This document shows, one piece after another, positions 15,226 through 23,338 of a DNA stretch of 64,000 bases. Source of the DNA: Advenella kashmirensis W13003 (GTDB lineage: Bacteria > Pseudomonadota > Gammaproteobacteria > Burkholderiales > Burkholderiaceae_B); contig NZ_KI650979.1 in assembly GCF_000506985.1 (NCBI RefSeq), positions 1,550,710 to 1,614,709 on the forward strand, read 5' to 3'. The first letter of the stretch is position 1. Each line of letters begins with the position of its first letter. The position numbers were made by a program, and so were the translations under genes. Below the pieces are notes generated by a model. It searched no databases. It had not been told where the DNA came from and was given only the letters and a program-made list of their open reading frames with translations.

Positions 15226-16575
15226 ATGGGAGCTTATGTCATTGACAGTGCCTTGTTTCGGGATCAGTTCGGCACCGATAGCATGAGGCAGATATTCAGC
15301 GATGAGACGACAGTGCAGCGTTGGCTGGATGTTGAAGCTGCGCTGGCTCGTGTGCAGGTTGAACTGGACATCATACCCAGAGAGGCCGGGGAAGAAATTG
15401 ATCGCAAGTGCAAAGTCGAGAATATCGATCTGCCCGAACTCAAACAGGAAATGGATCGGACCGCGCATCCTATCGTGCCGCTGCTGCGCGCCATGAAAAA
15501 AGCGTGTGACGGCGAAGCAGGCGAATATATTCACTGGGGGGCGACGACACAGGACATTATGGATACGGGTACCATTCTCCAGGTTCGTGACGGGCTGGAC
15601 GAAATTGAAAGCGCGTATCGTGCGCTGTACGCCAATGTTCGCGAACTGGCTGCGACCTATCGGGATCAGGTCATGGTAGGTCGCAGCCACGGTCAACATG
15701 CGCTACCCATTACATTCGGTTTTAAGGCTGCTGGATGGGCCGAGGAACTCAGACGCAATTTTGTCCGAATCAGACAGATGCGTGAACGCGTGTTGGTTGG
15801 GCAGTTTTCGGGCGCGGTCGGCACGCTTGCAGCGCTGGGAACGCAGGGATTGACGGTACAACGACGTCTTTTTGAAGAGCTCGGGCTGGCATGTCCGTCC
15901 ATTACCTGGCACACCTCGCGGGATTCGATTGCCGAATTGATTTGTGTTCTTGCCATTGCTTGCGGGACTGCCGGAAAAATCGCGCATGAAATTTTCAGTC
16001 TGCAAAAAACTGATATTGCCGAGCTGGAGGAGCCCTTTGCGCCGGGCAAGGTCGGCAGCAGTACGATGCCTCACAAGCGTAATCCGCCCATCTGTGAGGG
16101 GGTGATTGCGCTGACGCGCATCGTGCGTACGACCGTGCCGCTGGCCATCGAAGCGATCGTGGCTGATCACGAACGTGATAAAGTTGTTCTGCAGACCGAA
16201 AGGGAGTTTATCGGACGCGTCTTTAACATGACGCATGCGGCGATCAAAAAAATGATTTTTGTCACGGGTGGCCTGAGTGTGCGCACCGAGAACATGGAAA
16301 AAAATCTTTTTGCACAAAACGGGCTGCTTATGTCCGAAGCTGTCATGATGGGGCTGAGCGACACGCTCGGCCGCCAGGAAGCTCATGATATTGTGTATCG
16401 TATATGCATGGACGTTTTTGAAAAGGGCGGCTCATTGAAGGACGCATTGTTGGCCGATGCCGAGGTGTCGGGGCGGTTGCAAGAGCGCGATATCGAACGC
16501 ATGCTGGAGCCGCATGGTTACATCGGACATGCAGGCGATTTTGTGGATCAGGTGCTGGCGAATTCGCTTGAGTAA
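15226..16575 (+). CDS. aspartase/fumarase-superfamily lyase (adenylosuccinate lyase/CMLE-like)
   Basis: A 449-residue homotetramer-type lyase. It shows the three superfamily regions: HWGATTQDIMDT (103-114), GRSHGQHALP (152-161) and the signature GSSTMPHKRNP (277-287), whose flexible loop carries the catalytic Ser. The C-terminal domain resembles ADSL_C. The ATG at 15226 is correctly spaced from AGGAGA, unlike the ATG at 15220. PurB is unlikely because the gene sits in an IclR-controlled TctCBA operon. Beta-elimination of an amine from a succinyl group, releasing fumarate, or a muconate-type cycloisomerisation are the candidate reactions. Confidence 0.85.
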   Translation: MGAYVIDSALFRDQFGTDSMRQIFSDETTVQRWLDVEAALARVQVELDIIPREAGEEIDRKCKVENIDLPELKQEMDRTAHPIVPLLRAMKKACDGEAGEYIHWGATTQDIMDTGTILQVRDGLDEIESAYRALYANVRELAATYRDQVMVGRSHGQHALPITFGFKAAGWAEELRRNFVRIRQMRERVLVGQFSGAVGTLAALGTQGLTVQRRLFEELGLACPSITWHTSRDSIAELICVLAIACGTAGKIAHEIFSLQKTDIAELEEPFAPGKVGSSTMPHKRNPPICEGVIALTRIVRTTVPLAIEAIVADHERDKVVLQTEREFIGRVFNMTHAAIKKMIFVTGGLSVRTENMEKNLFAQNGLLMSEAVMMGLSDTLGRQEAHDIVYRICMDVFEKGGSLKDALLADAEVSGRLQERDIERMLEPHGYIGHAGDFVDQVLANSLE

Positions 16576-16677
16576 ATGAAGCCAGAGAGATCACGCACGC
16601 AGTTCATGACTGCCGCGGAGCAGCGATCTTAACGATCTTCAATCAAAATTTTCAACGTTATAAGGAAACATCGGACA

Positions 16678-17271
16678 ATGAGTAACGATAAATTGCGCAG
16701 CACCGTCGCGGCGCTCAGCCGAATGGTAGAGCGTAAGGAATTAACCGAGGCGCAGGCGCTGGAAGAGTCCAGTAAACTGATTGCGGGACTGGTGGCATCT
16801 GATGACTGGCTTCCTGATGAGCTGGCAGTGCCTCACCCCGACTATTATCGACAGTACCTGTTGTATGGAGATCCACTGGATCGCTTTTCGCTGGTCAGTT
16901 TTGTATGGGGGCCCGGGCAAAAGACGCCAGTGCATGATCACACCGTTTGGGGCGTGATCGGCATGCTGCGAGGGGCTGAAGTGGACCAACCCTTCCGATT
17001 GACCGAGAGCGGCCTTGAGCCTGCGGGCGCAGCTCATACCCTGCAGCCGGGACAAACCGCCTGTGTGTCACCCACCATCGGAGATATTCATCGCGTCAGC
17101 AACGCCTTTGACGACAAAGTTTCAATCAGTATTCATTTGTATGGCGGCAATATCGGACGGATAGAGCGCAGTGTTTACGATCCTGATACCGGGCAGCCCA
17201 AACGTTTTGTATCGGGCTACTCCAATAAGCTTGCTCCCAATCTCTGGGCACCAGAAACGTCACCGTCATAA
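16678..17271 (+). CDS. thiol dioxygenase, cysteine dioxygenase superfamily (3-mercaptopropionate dioxygenase-like)
   Basis: A 197-residue cupin that oxidises a small thiol to a sulfinate using Fe(II). The three-His site is H86, H88 (VHDHTVWG) and H138 (GDIHRVSN). The Ser-His-Tyr outer-sphere triad is S151-H153-Y155 (SIHLY). The segment YYRQYLLYGDPLDRFS resembles bacterial Gln-type enzymes, in which Gln (Q59 here) replaces the Arg of mammalian cysteine dioxygenase; these prefer 3-mercaptopropionate. It is 102 bp from the lyase and may be independently expressed. Cysteine is an alternative substrate. Confidence 0.82.
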   Translation: MSNDKLRSTVAALSRMVERKELTEAQALEESSKLIAGLVASDDWLPDELAVPHPDYYRQYLLYGDPLDRFSLVSFVWGPGQKTPVHDHTVWGVIGMLRGAEVDQPFRLTESGLEPAGAAHTLQPGQTACVSPTIGDIHRVSNAFDDKVSISIHLYGGNIGRIERSVYDPDTGQPKRFVSGYSNKLAPNLWAPETSPS

Positions 17272-17314
17272 TTGCACTCATGAGCATCGATTGAGCAGAA
17301 TGCATGAAATGACG

Positions 17315-17355
17315 CTGCCCCCGTAGCAACGGTCGTAAACCGTACCAGGGGGCAG
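17315..17355. terminator. hairpin after the thiol dioxygenase gene
   Basis: CTGCCCCC (17315-17322) pairs with GGGGGCAG (17348-17355), followed by TATTTTG on the + strand. It lies in the convergent gap and probably ends the dioxygenase transcript. Confidence 0.55.
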
Positions 17356-17363
17356 TATTTTGA

Positions 17364-17390
17364 ACAGACCGGCCTGATGTGCCGGTCTGT
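17364..17390. terminator. bidirectional terminator between dioxygenase and gcd
   Basis: Perfect 10-bp arms ACAGACCGGC (17364-17373) and GCCGGTCTGT (17381-17390) enclose a 7-base loop. The stem is just downstream of the gcd stop on the minus strand and can serve both convergent genes. Confidence 0.7.
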
Positions 17391-17400
17391 ATTTCAGATG

Positions 17401-19881
17401 CTATTGTGCCTTGTTGGCATCGTCCGGCAGCGCGTAGGCGATGATGTAGTCGCCACGATCCGGCGATTGCCGCGCCCCGCCTGCGTTGATCAGGATATAC
17501 TGCTTGCCCGTTTTCGGAGATATATAGGACATGGGGCCCGATTGACTGCCCACAGGCAGGCGCGACTTCCAGATTTCCTTGCCGGTAGACGAATCGTACG
17601 CACGCAGATAGAAATCCTGGGTGCCGGCGAAAAACAATAATCCGGCCTGGGTTGCCAGCGATGGACCAAGTGTCGGCATGCCAATGGGAATCGGCATACC
17701 CATGCGAATGCCAAGCGGACCGGTATCCTGCACGGTACCGACGGGCACCTGCCAGACAATCTTGCGGGTTTTCAGGTCAATGGCGGTCATGGTTCCGAAA
17801 GGCGGTTTCTGGCAGGGAATGCCCAATTGCGACAGAAAGCGCTCGCGCATGGCGCCATAAGGTGTGCCGTCCTGGGGAACCACGCCCATTTCGATGCCAC
17901 TGGCACCTGCGCCGACTTTCTCGCGCGGAATCATGTAATTGGCCAGACCCAGTCGCATATCATTGACGAACATGTAATTGGTGGTCGGATCTACCGACAC
18001 ACCGCCCCAGTTCATACCGCCCAGCGAACCAGGAAACTGCAGGGCGCGGTCTTCACCGGGCGGCGTATAGACGCCATCATGGCGCATGCCTTTGAACTGG
18101 ATCCGGCACAGTAATTGATCGAACGCGGTGGCACCCCACATATCGGATTCGGTCAGTGTCTGGTTGCCGATAGAGGGCATGCCGACTGAAAAGGGCTGCG
18201 TTTCTGAATAGCGCTCGCCCGGCACATTGCCCTGAGGCACCTGCTTTTCCTGTACCTGGGCCAGCGGCTTGCCGGTGACCCGGTCCAGCATGAAGATCTC
18301 GCCTTGCTTGGTCACTTGCACCAGTGCGAAATGGGTGCCGCCCTTGCCATCGGGAATGTCATAAAGCAGGGGTTGCGCAGGCAGGTCGAAATCCCACAGA
18401 TCATGATGGGTGGTCTGGAAGTGCCAGCGAACCTTGCCGGTTTTGGCTTCCAGCGCCACGATAGAGGAGCTGTATTTGTCGTCCTGTTCTGTGCGTTGTC
18501 CGGCATAGAAGTCCGGCGTGGCGTTGCCGGTGGGCAGGTACACCAGGCCGAGCTTTGCATCGTAGGACATGGCGGACCAGACATTCGGTGTGCCGCGAGT
18601 GTAGGTTTGCCCCTCCGGCGGCAGGCCGGTCACTTCGGGATTGCCGGGGTCCCAGGCCCATTCCAGATTACCCGACACGACATTGAAGGCGCGGACAACA
18701 CCAGGAGGCTCGTCTACAGCAAAGTTGTCGGCCACGCGTCCGCCGACGATCACGACATTGCCGGCAACCAGCGGTGTGGATGTCTGTTGATAGTAGCCAT
18801 CCTTGACTTCACCCATGCCGACTTTCAGATCTACCGTGCCCAGGTTGCCAAACTCTGTGCAAGGCTGACCGTTGTCGGCATTGATGGCGATCAGACGCGC
18901 GTCAGTGGTGGGCAGAAACAGGCGGCGCGGGCAAGTCATGGCATTAGCCGGTTCGCTGACCGGCACCGTACCTGCAGGGCTGGTGCTGTCGGCAGGCACC
19001 GTTTGTTGAGCGCCTGCAACCGCTACGCCCTCTGAACTGGCCTGGGCGACCGTATCCGCACTGGCAGTTGCATCAAAATATCCGAGGCCGCGGCAGCGTT
19101 GCCAGTTGGGGGCCGTTGCCTTTGAATCGTATCGCCATTTTTCCTTGCCAGAGTCGACATCCAGGGCAATGACTTTACTGTAAGGGGTGCACACATAGAG
19201 CGTATCGCCGATCTGCAAGGGAGTATTCTGGTCCTCGGCTCCGGAGCCCGTACTTTCGGGAATATCGCCCGTATGGGCTGTCCAGGCGACTTGCAGTTTG
19301 CCGATATTGTTTTTGTTGATCTGGTCCATCGCGACAAAACGGGTGCCGGCGGTAGTATTGCCCCAGTGCTGCCAGTCTGCCGGCTTGTCACCGGCGTCGA
19401 CTTTCATGACAGGTGCAATATGCTCGGCTTCTATCACCGATTTCGGGAAGAAGAAAAGGGCGAAGGTTGCCACAATGCCGACGGCAAGCGTAATAGAAGC
19501 CCATCGCGTGACACGGCAGGGCGTTTTGCCCTCTGCATGGCGCAAGGCAGGGACGGCAAGGGTGACCAGAAAAGCCAGCACGGCAAAGGCAAAGATTCGG
19601 GCCACCAGGGGCCAGAACTCCCAGCCGGCTTCCCATACTGCCCATATGACGGTCGCAATAAACGCAATCGCATAAAGCCACGCGCCGACCAGATTGCGTT
19701 TCATGATCAGATAGCCTGACAAGAGCATAGCCAGGCCCATCAGGATGTAATAGACGCTGCCACCCAATATGGCCAGCCACGCGCCGCCGATGGTCATGAA
19801 TATGCCAATCAGCATAATAAGGAGACCCAGCAAGGTCAGGCCAATGCCTGCGATACCGGATGTGCGTTTGCGTTCGTCCAT
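17401..19881 (-). CDS. gcd: membrane-bound PQQ-dependent glucose dehydrogenase
   Basis: An 826-residue quinoprotein that oxidises aldoses in the periplasm (glucose to gluconolactone) and passes electrons to ubiquinone. Five membrane helices occupy about residues 10-150, followed by an eight-bladed PQQ propeller with segments such as DMWGATAFDQ, HHDLWDFDLPAQP and GDYIIAYALPDD, very close to E. coli Gcd (796 residues). The extra length is partly a low-complexity Ala/Thr/Ser/Pro insert near residue 285-320. A good AAGGGG precedes the ATG. The pqqU-like receptor lies 45 bp upstream on the same strand, so the pair may be cotranscribed. Confidence 0.93.
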   Translation of the reverse strand: MDERKRTSGIAGIGLTLLGLLIMLIGIFMTIGGAWLAILGGSVYYILMGLAMLLSGYLIMKRNLVGAWLYAIAFIATVIWAVWEAGWEFWPLVARIFAFAVLAFLVTLAVPALRHAEGKTPCRVTRWASITLAVGIVATFALFFFPKSVIEAEHIAPVMKVDAGDKPADWQHWGNTTAGTRFVAMDQINKNNIGKLQVAWTAHTGDIPESTGSGAEDQNTPLQIGDTLYVCTPYSKVIALDVDSGKEKWRYDSKATAPNWQRCRGLGYFDATASADTVAQASSEGVAVAGAQQTVPADSTSPAGTVPVSEPANAMTCPRRLFLPTTDARLIAINADNGQPCTEFGNLGTVDLKVGMGEVKDGYYQQTSTPLVAGNVVIVGGRVADNFAVDEPPGVVRAFNVVSGNLEWAWDPGNPEVTGLPPEGQTYTRGTPNVWSAMSYDAKLGLVYLPTGNATPDFYAGQRTEQDDKYSSSIVALEAKTGKVRWHFQTTHHDLWDFDLPAQPLLYDIPDGKGGTHFALVQVTKQGEIFMLDRVTGKPLAQVQEKQVPQGNVPGERYSETQPFSVGMPSIGNQTLTESDMWGATAFDQLLCRIQFKGMRHDGVYTPPGEDRALQFPGSLGGMNWGGVSVDPTTNYMFVNDMRLGLANYMIPREKVGAGASGIEMGVVPQDGTPYGAMRERFLSQLGIPCQKPPFGTMTAIDLKTRKIVWQVPVGTVQDTGPLGIRMGMPIPIGMPTLGPSLATQAGLLFFAGTQDFYLRAYDSSTGKEIWKSRLPVGSQSGPMSYISPKTGKQYILINAGGARQSPDRGDYIIAYALPDDANKAQ

Positions 19882-19926
19882 TGTTTTCCCCTTTGAAACA
19901 GACTACATGACAACTGTATTTTAGCG

Positions 19927-22125
19927 TTAAAAACGATAGCTGACCGTCATGCCTGCGGTCCAGTTCCGGCCGGGTGCCGGTTCATAGTAGCGGTTATTGG
20001 CATCATTGATAATGACCGAGCCCGCGTAACGCTTATTGAAGACATTGTCGACCCGTGCGAAGGCATTGAGGGTCCATTGGTCTTGTTTCCATGTATAGCC
20101 GGTATGCACACTGGTCACGATGGCCGAGGGGGCCGATTCGCTATTGCGGTCATTAACGTACACTTTGCCCAAATAATCGACATCGACGCCTGCGTTCCAT
20201 CCCTGTTCGGGCGCCCAGGCGAGAGATGCTGTCGCCGTATTGCGTGCTATACCGGGGATGTCGTTGCCGGCTGGGATCTCAGGATTGCTGTCGGAGCAGG
20301 GACCCGAGCAGAAACTGTCGCGATAGCGGGCGTGCAGATAGGTATAAGACAAATGTGCCTGCAGACTGCGGTAAAGCTGTGCATCCCACGACAGTTCGAC
20401 GCCATCGCGCAGGGTGCGGCCTGCATTCTGGTAGGAGGTGCGGCCGCCCGAGCCGCCAGCGCTGACAATTTCGTCCTTGGTGTAGGTGCGGAAGACTGCA
20501 GCAGTCAGTTGGCTGTTGCCGATCGTGGCCTTGGCACCCGCCTCCAGCGTGGTGTTGATGGAGGGCTTCAGACCAAAATTGAGACCGGGTTCATTGTCAT
20601 TGCGGTACGACAGTTCGTTGAAGGTTGGTGTCTCAAAGCCGCGTCCTGCCGTGACGTAGAATGACAGATCGGGCGTGGCCTGGAAATTTAGGGCAATGAC
20701 GGGCAGCAGTTTGCTGTAGTTTGCGGTGCCGCTGTCGTCTGCATTGCCATTTGTAATATATCGGTCCGATGATTTGAAATGCACATTGCTGTAGCGCAAG
20801 CCCGCATCCAGGGTCCAGCGGTCAGCAAACTGCCAGGAGGCCTGCACATACGGGTCAAGGTTCCAGACCGTATTGATTTCGTCGCGCCGCAGATTGCCTT
20901 GCACGCCAAGCTGATCGCCAATGAAATTCTCGTAGCCCTTGCGCGCTTCGCGCATGGTATCCCAGGCGACCCCGGCTACCAGCGTCAGCGGGCGATCCGC
21001 CAGCGACAGGCGCGAAGTCAGCCTGATATCAGTGCCGCCGTACTGGCGTTTAAGCCAGATGACGCCGCCAGCGTGCGATGGCGCGCGTTGAGGAGCGATG
21101 GGGATAGAAAGGAACTGCTTGGTTTCGCGCTCGCCGTAATAGCCCATGACGCGCAGGTCGGTATTGCCCGATAGCGGCTGTTCGTACACCAGGCCGCCCT
21201 GCGTCTGCTTGGTGGTTTTGCGTACGTTGTAGGTCTTGGCATTGGGTGAGGAGGCCCGTGGATCATTTTCAAATTCTTCACGGGTCAGGCCCTGGGGGTC
21301 CTGCGCCGAGACATCCACGTGATTGAACAAGAGGCTCAGATGGCCGCTATCGCCCATCTGCATGCCCAATTTGGCATTGACCTGGTTTTTCTCTGCCTCG
21401 CTGTGGTCGCGGTAGCCGTCTGTGCGGAAATGATTGGCGCTGAGCAGGTAATCAATGGCACCAGGGCCGTCACCGCGTGATCCGGAGGCTTTCATACCAT
21501 AGCGCAATTGCCCGTTACTGCCCGTTGCAAAGGACGGAGTCAGTTTGAGCGGGCCTTCGCCCGTCTCGGTTTCGGTCAGCAGCACGCCGCCGGAGGAGTT
21601 GCCATACAGCGTGGAAAATGGGCCGCGCAGGACTTCGGCCGATGCAATCGAAGATAAATCAATATTCGAGGTCTGTCCCTGGCCATCAGGCATGGTCGCC
21701 GGGATGCCATCGACATAAAGACGAATGCCGCGCACGCCAAACGCCGAACGGGCGCCAAAGCCACGGATACCCACCTGCAGGTCTTGTGCATAATTCTCGC
21801 GGTTGCGCACAGTCAGGCCGGGAATGCCGCGTAAGCCTTCTGACAGATTGGCCTGCATTTCGTTCGCGCGGATTTGTGCGCCATCAATCACGGTGACCGA
21901 TGCTGGGATTTCGTTTGCCGGGCGGTCCATACGGGTGCTGGTGGCCACAATGGGTGCCAGTTCAGTGACGGGCGCATCGGATGCGGTCGCCGTCGCCGAA
22001 ATGGGCGCGGCGGTTGCCTCTGTTCCCCCCGAGGCCGCCGGCTGGCCGCTGGCGCTGCCCGCGCAGGCGAATAAGGAAACAAGGCAACTGGCCAGGGCCG
22101 CCGGTGTGAAGGGTGGGGAACTCAT
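19927..22125 (-). CDS. pqqU: TonB-dependent outer-membrane receptor, PqqU (YncD)-like PQQ importer
   Basis: A 732-residue TonB-dependent transporter with a signal peptide of about 26 residues, a plug domain and a 22-strand barrel ending in aromatic Phe. Plug and barrel segments match E. coli YncD/PqqU almost word for word, for example RLYVDGIPATMPDGQGQTSN, GFETPTFNELSYR and NRYYEPAPGRNW. PqqU imports pyrroloquinoline quinone made by other bacteria. The gene is 45 bp upstream of gcd, whose apoenzyme needs PQQ, which strongly supports the assignment. A GTG 57 bp upstream is possible, but ATG 22125 starts a normal signal peptide. Confidence 0.9.
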   Translation of the reverse strand: MSSPPFTPAALASCLVSLFACAGSASGQPAASGGTEATAAPISATATASDAPVTELAPIVATSTRMDRPANEIPASVTVIDGAQIRANEMQANLSEGLRGIPGLTVRNRENYAQDLQVGIRGFGARSAFGVRGIRLYVDGIPATMPDGQGQTSNIDLSSIASAEVLRGPFSTLYGNSSGGVLLTETETGEGPLKLTPSFATGSNGQLRYGMKASGSRGDGPGAIDYLLSANHFRTDGYRDHSEAEKNQVNAKLGMQMGDSGHLSLLFNHVDVSAQDPQGLTREEFENDPRASSPNAKTYNVRKTTKQTQGGLVYEQPLSGNTDLRVMGYYGERETKQFLSIPIAPQRAPSHAGGVIWLKRQYGGTDIRLTSRLSLADRPLTLVAGVAWDTMREARKGYENFIGDQLGVQGNLRRDEINTVWNLDPYVQASWQFADRWTLDAGLRYSNVHFKSSDRYITNGNADDSGTANYSKLLPVIALNFQATPDLSFYVTAGRGFETPTFNELSYRNDNEPGLNFGLKPSINTTLEAGAKATIGNSQLTAAVFRTYTKDEIVSAGGSGGRTSYQNAGRTLRDGVELSWDAQLYRSLQAHLSYTYLHARYRDSFCSGPCSDSNPEIPAGNDIPGIARNTATASLAWAPEQGWNAGVDVDYLGKVYVNDRNSESAPSAIVTSVHTGYTWKQDQWTLNAFARVDNVFNKRYAGSVIINDANNRYYEPAPGRNWTAGMTVSYRF

Positions 22126-22436
22126 GTACAAACTCACGCTGAATAAATAGTCAAAACAAGGGGTCCGGGACGGACCGCGCACGGCATCGGCCGATGCTAC
22201 GTTCTATGATAACCCGTCAGTAACCAAACCGGACCAATCGTGACTGAAATGCTCATTCTTATTGATGTTCTGGCCAGGTGCCTAAAATTTTATCCTTGTC
22301 GTGTTGCGCAAGAGTGCGGCGATAGTGCAAAGGTAAAATAGAATATCCAACATACTCGTCATGTGATTCGTAGTGCAGAAGCCAGGGTAGATTCTGGCTG
22401 CTGATAACCTGTTCAGATAGAACCAAGAGGTAGATT
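22126..22436. other. intergenic region between divergent pqqU and iclR genes
   Basis: 311 bp without a credible gene. It must hold the divergent promoters of pqqU-gcd and the IclR gene, but I find no convincing -35/-10 pair or dyad in it. Confidence 0.4.
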
Positions 22437-23156
22437 GTGCCAAGAAAAGCGTCAACATTATCGGTCGCCGACGAGAACCCGTCGTCGGGCGGCGTGGCCG
22501 CGGTGGACCGGGCCTTGTCATTGCTGACAGCCTTTCGCAAAAACGATGGGTATTTGTCGCTGGTCGAGCTGTCGGAGCGGACCCGCATGTATAAAAGCAC
22601 CATCCTGCGGCTGCTGGCCTCGCTGGAGCATGCCGGAATGATCCACAAATCCGATGATGGTCGTTATGGGCTGGGCGAGGGCGTCGTGCAGTTATATGGC
22701 GTATACAGCTCGGCCTTTTCCCAAGCGGATGTGATCCTGCCGGTATTGCGGGCGCTGGTGGAAAAAACGCAGGAAAGCGCGTCGTATCACGTTATCAGCG
22801 GCAACAACCGGCTTTGTCTGCATCGCGTCAACTCGCCGTTACCGATCAGTTATCGCACCAGCGAAGGAGATGTGCTGCCCCTGGACAAAGGATCGGGCGC
22901 ACGCGTGCTGCAGGCGTTTACGGGCGCTAAGGGCAAACTCTATGATCAGATCCGCAAGGACGGGGTGGTGGTACTGGACGGAGATCGCATGCCCGATCTT
23001 GCTGGTGTGTCAGCAGCCGTGTTCAATGCACATCATGACTTTGTCGGTGCGGTGACGCTGACGATGCCTTCGTCTCGCCTGAAGCCGTCATTCAGGGAGG
23101 AAGTGCTGCATGCGGCGATGATGTTGAGTAGAAAATTTGGTTATAGCCAGAACTGA
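22437..23156 (+). CDS. IclR-family transcriptional regulator
   Basis: A 239-residue regulator with an N-terminal wHTH (about residues 20-80; YLSLVELSERTRMYKSTILR) and a GAF-like effector domain (about 95-235). The start is GTG at 22437, with AAGAGG six bases upstream. It lies directly before the lyase/CoA-transferase operon and is read in the same direction, separated from it by a terminator and a promoter with tandem dyads. It is the probable repressor of that operon. Confidence 0.88.
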   Translation: MPRKASTLSVADENPSSGGVAAVDRALSLLTAFRKNDGYLSLVELSERTRMYKSTILRLLASLEHAGMIHKSDDGRYGLGEGVVQLYGVYSSAFSQADVILPVLRALVEKTQESASYHVISGNNRLCLHRVNSPLPISYRTSEGDVLPLDKGSGARVLQAFTGAKGKLYDQIRKDGVVVLDGDRMPDLAGVSAAVFNAHHDFVGAVTLTMPSSRLKPSFREEVLHAAMMLSRKFGYSQN

Positions 23157-23180
23157 TCCCTCTGTTTCCCTGCTTTTTTA

Positions 23181-23206
23181 AAAATCGACCTTTTGAGGTC
23201 GATTTT
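23181..23206 (+). terminator. intrinsic terminator of the iclR gene
   Basis: AAAATCGACC (23181-23190) and GGTCGATTTT (23197-23206) form a perfect 10-bp stem with a 6-base loop. The 3' arm ends in T4, and the stem is 25 bp after the regulator's stop. The A/T ends make it usable in both directions. Confidence 0.85.
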
Positions 23207-23262
23207 GCGTTTCGGCACCGCAGACATAGCGGTTCCGTTCCTGATCGTTTGCCAATTGCGTG

Positions 23263-23326
23263 TTGACGCGCTGATGATTCTTGTTTTACTATTCTATTTA
23301 ACAGAATTATATTCTATAAGATAGAA
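23263..23326 (+). promoter_or_regulatory. promoter with tandem IclR-type operators
   Basis: -35 TTGACG (23263-23268) and -10 TACTAT (23287-23292) are 18 bp apart. Two 15-bp dyads follow: TTCTATTTAACAGAA (23292-23306, imperfect) and TTCTATAAGATAGAA (23312-23326, perfect 6-3-6). Their centres are 20 bp apart, about two helical turns, on the same face. They cover the likely transcription start, as expected for a repressor. Confidence 0.6.
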
Positions 23327-23338
23327 CAAAGGAACATC

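Noticed and set aside
15226-16575. purB (adenylosuccinate lyase of purine synthesis)
   Set aside because: The superfamily signature fits, but the gene sits in a transporter operon, and no purine genes are near.
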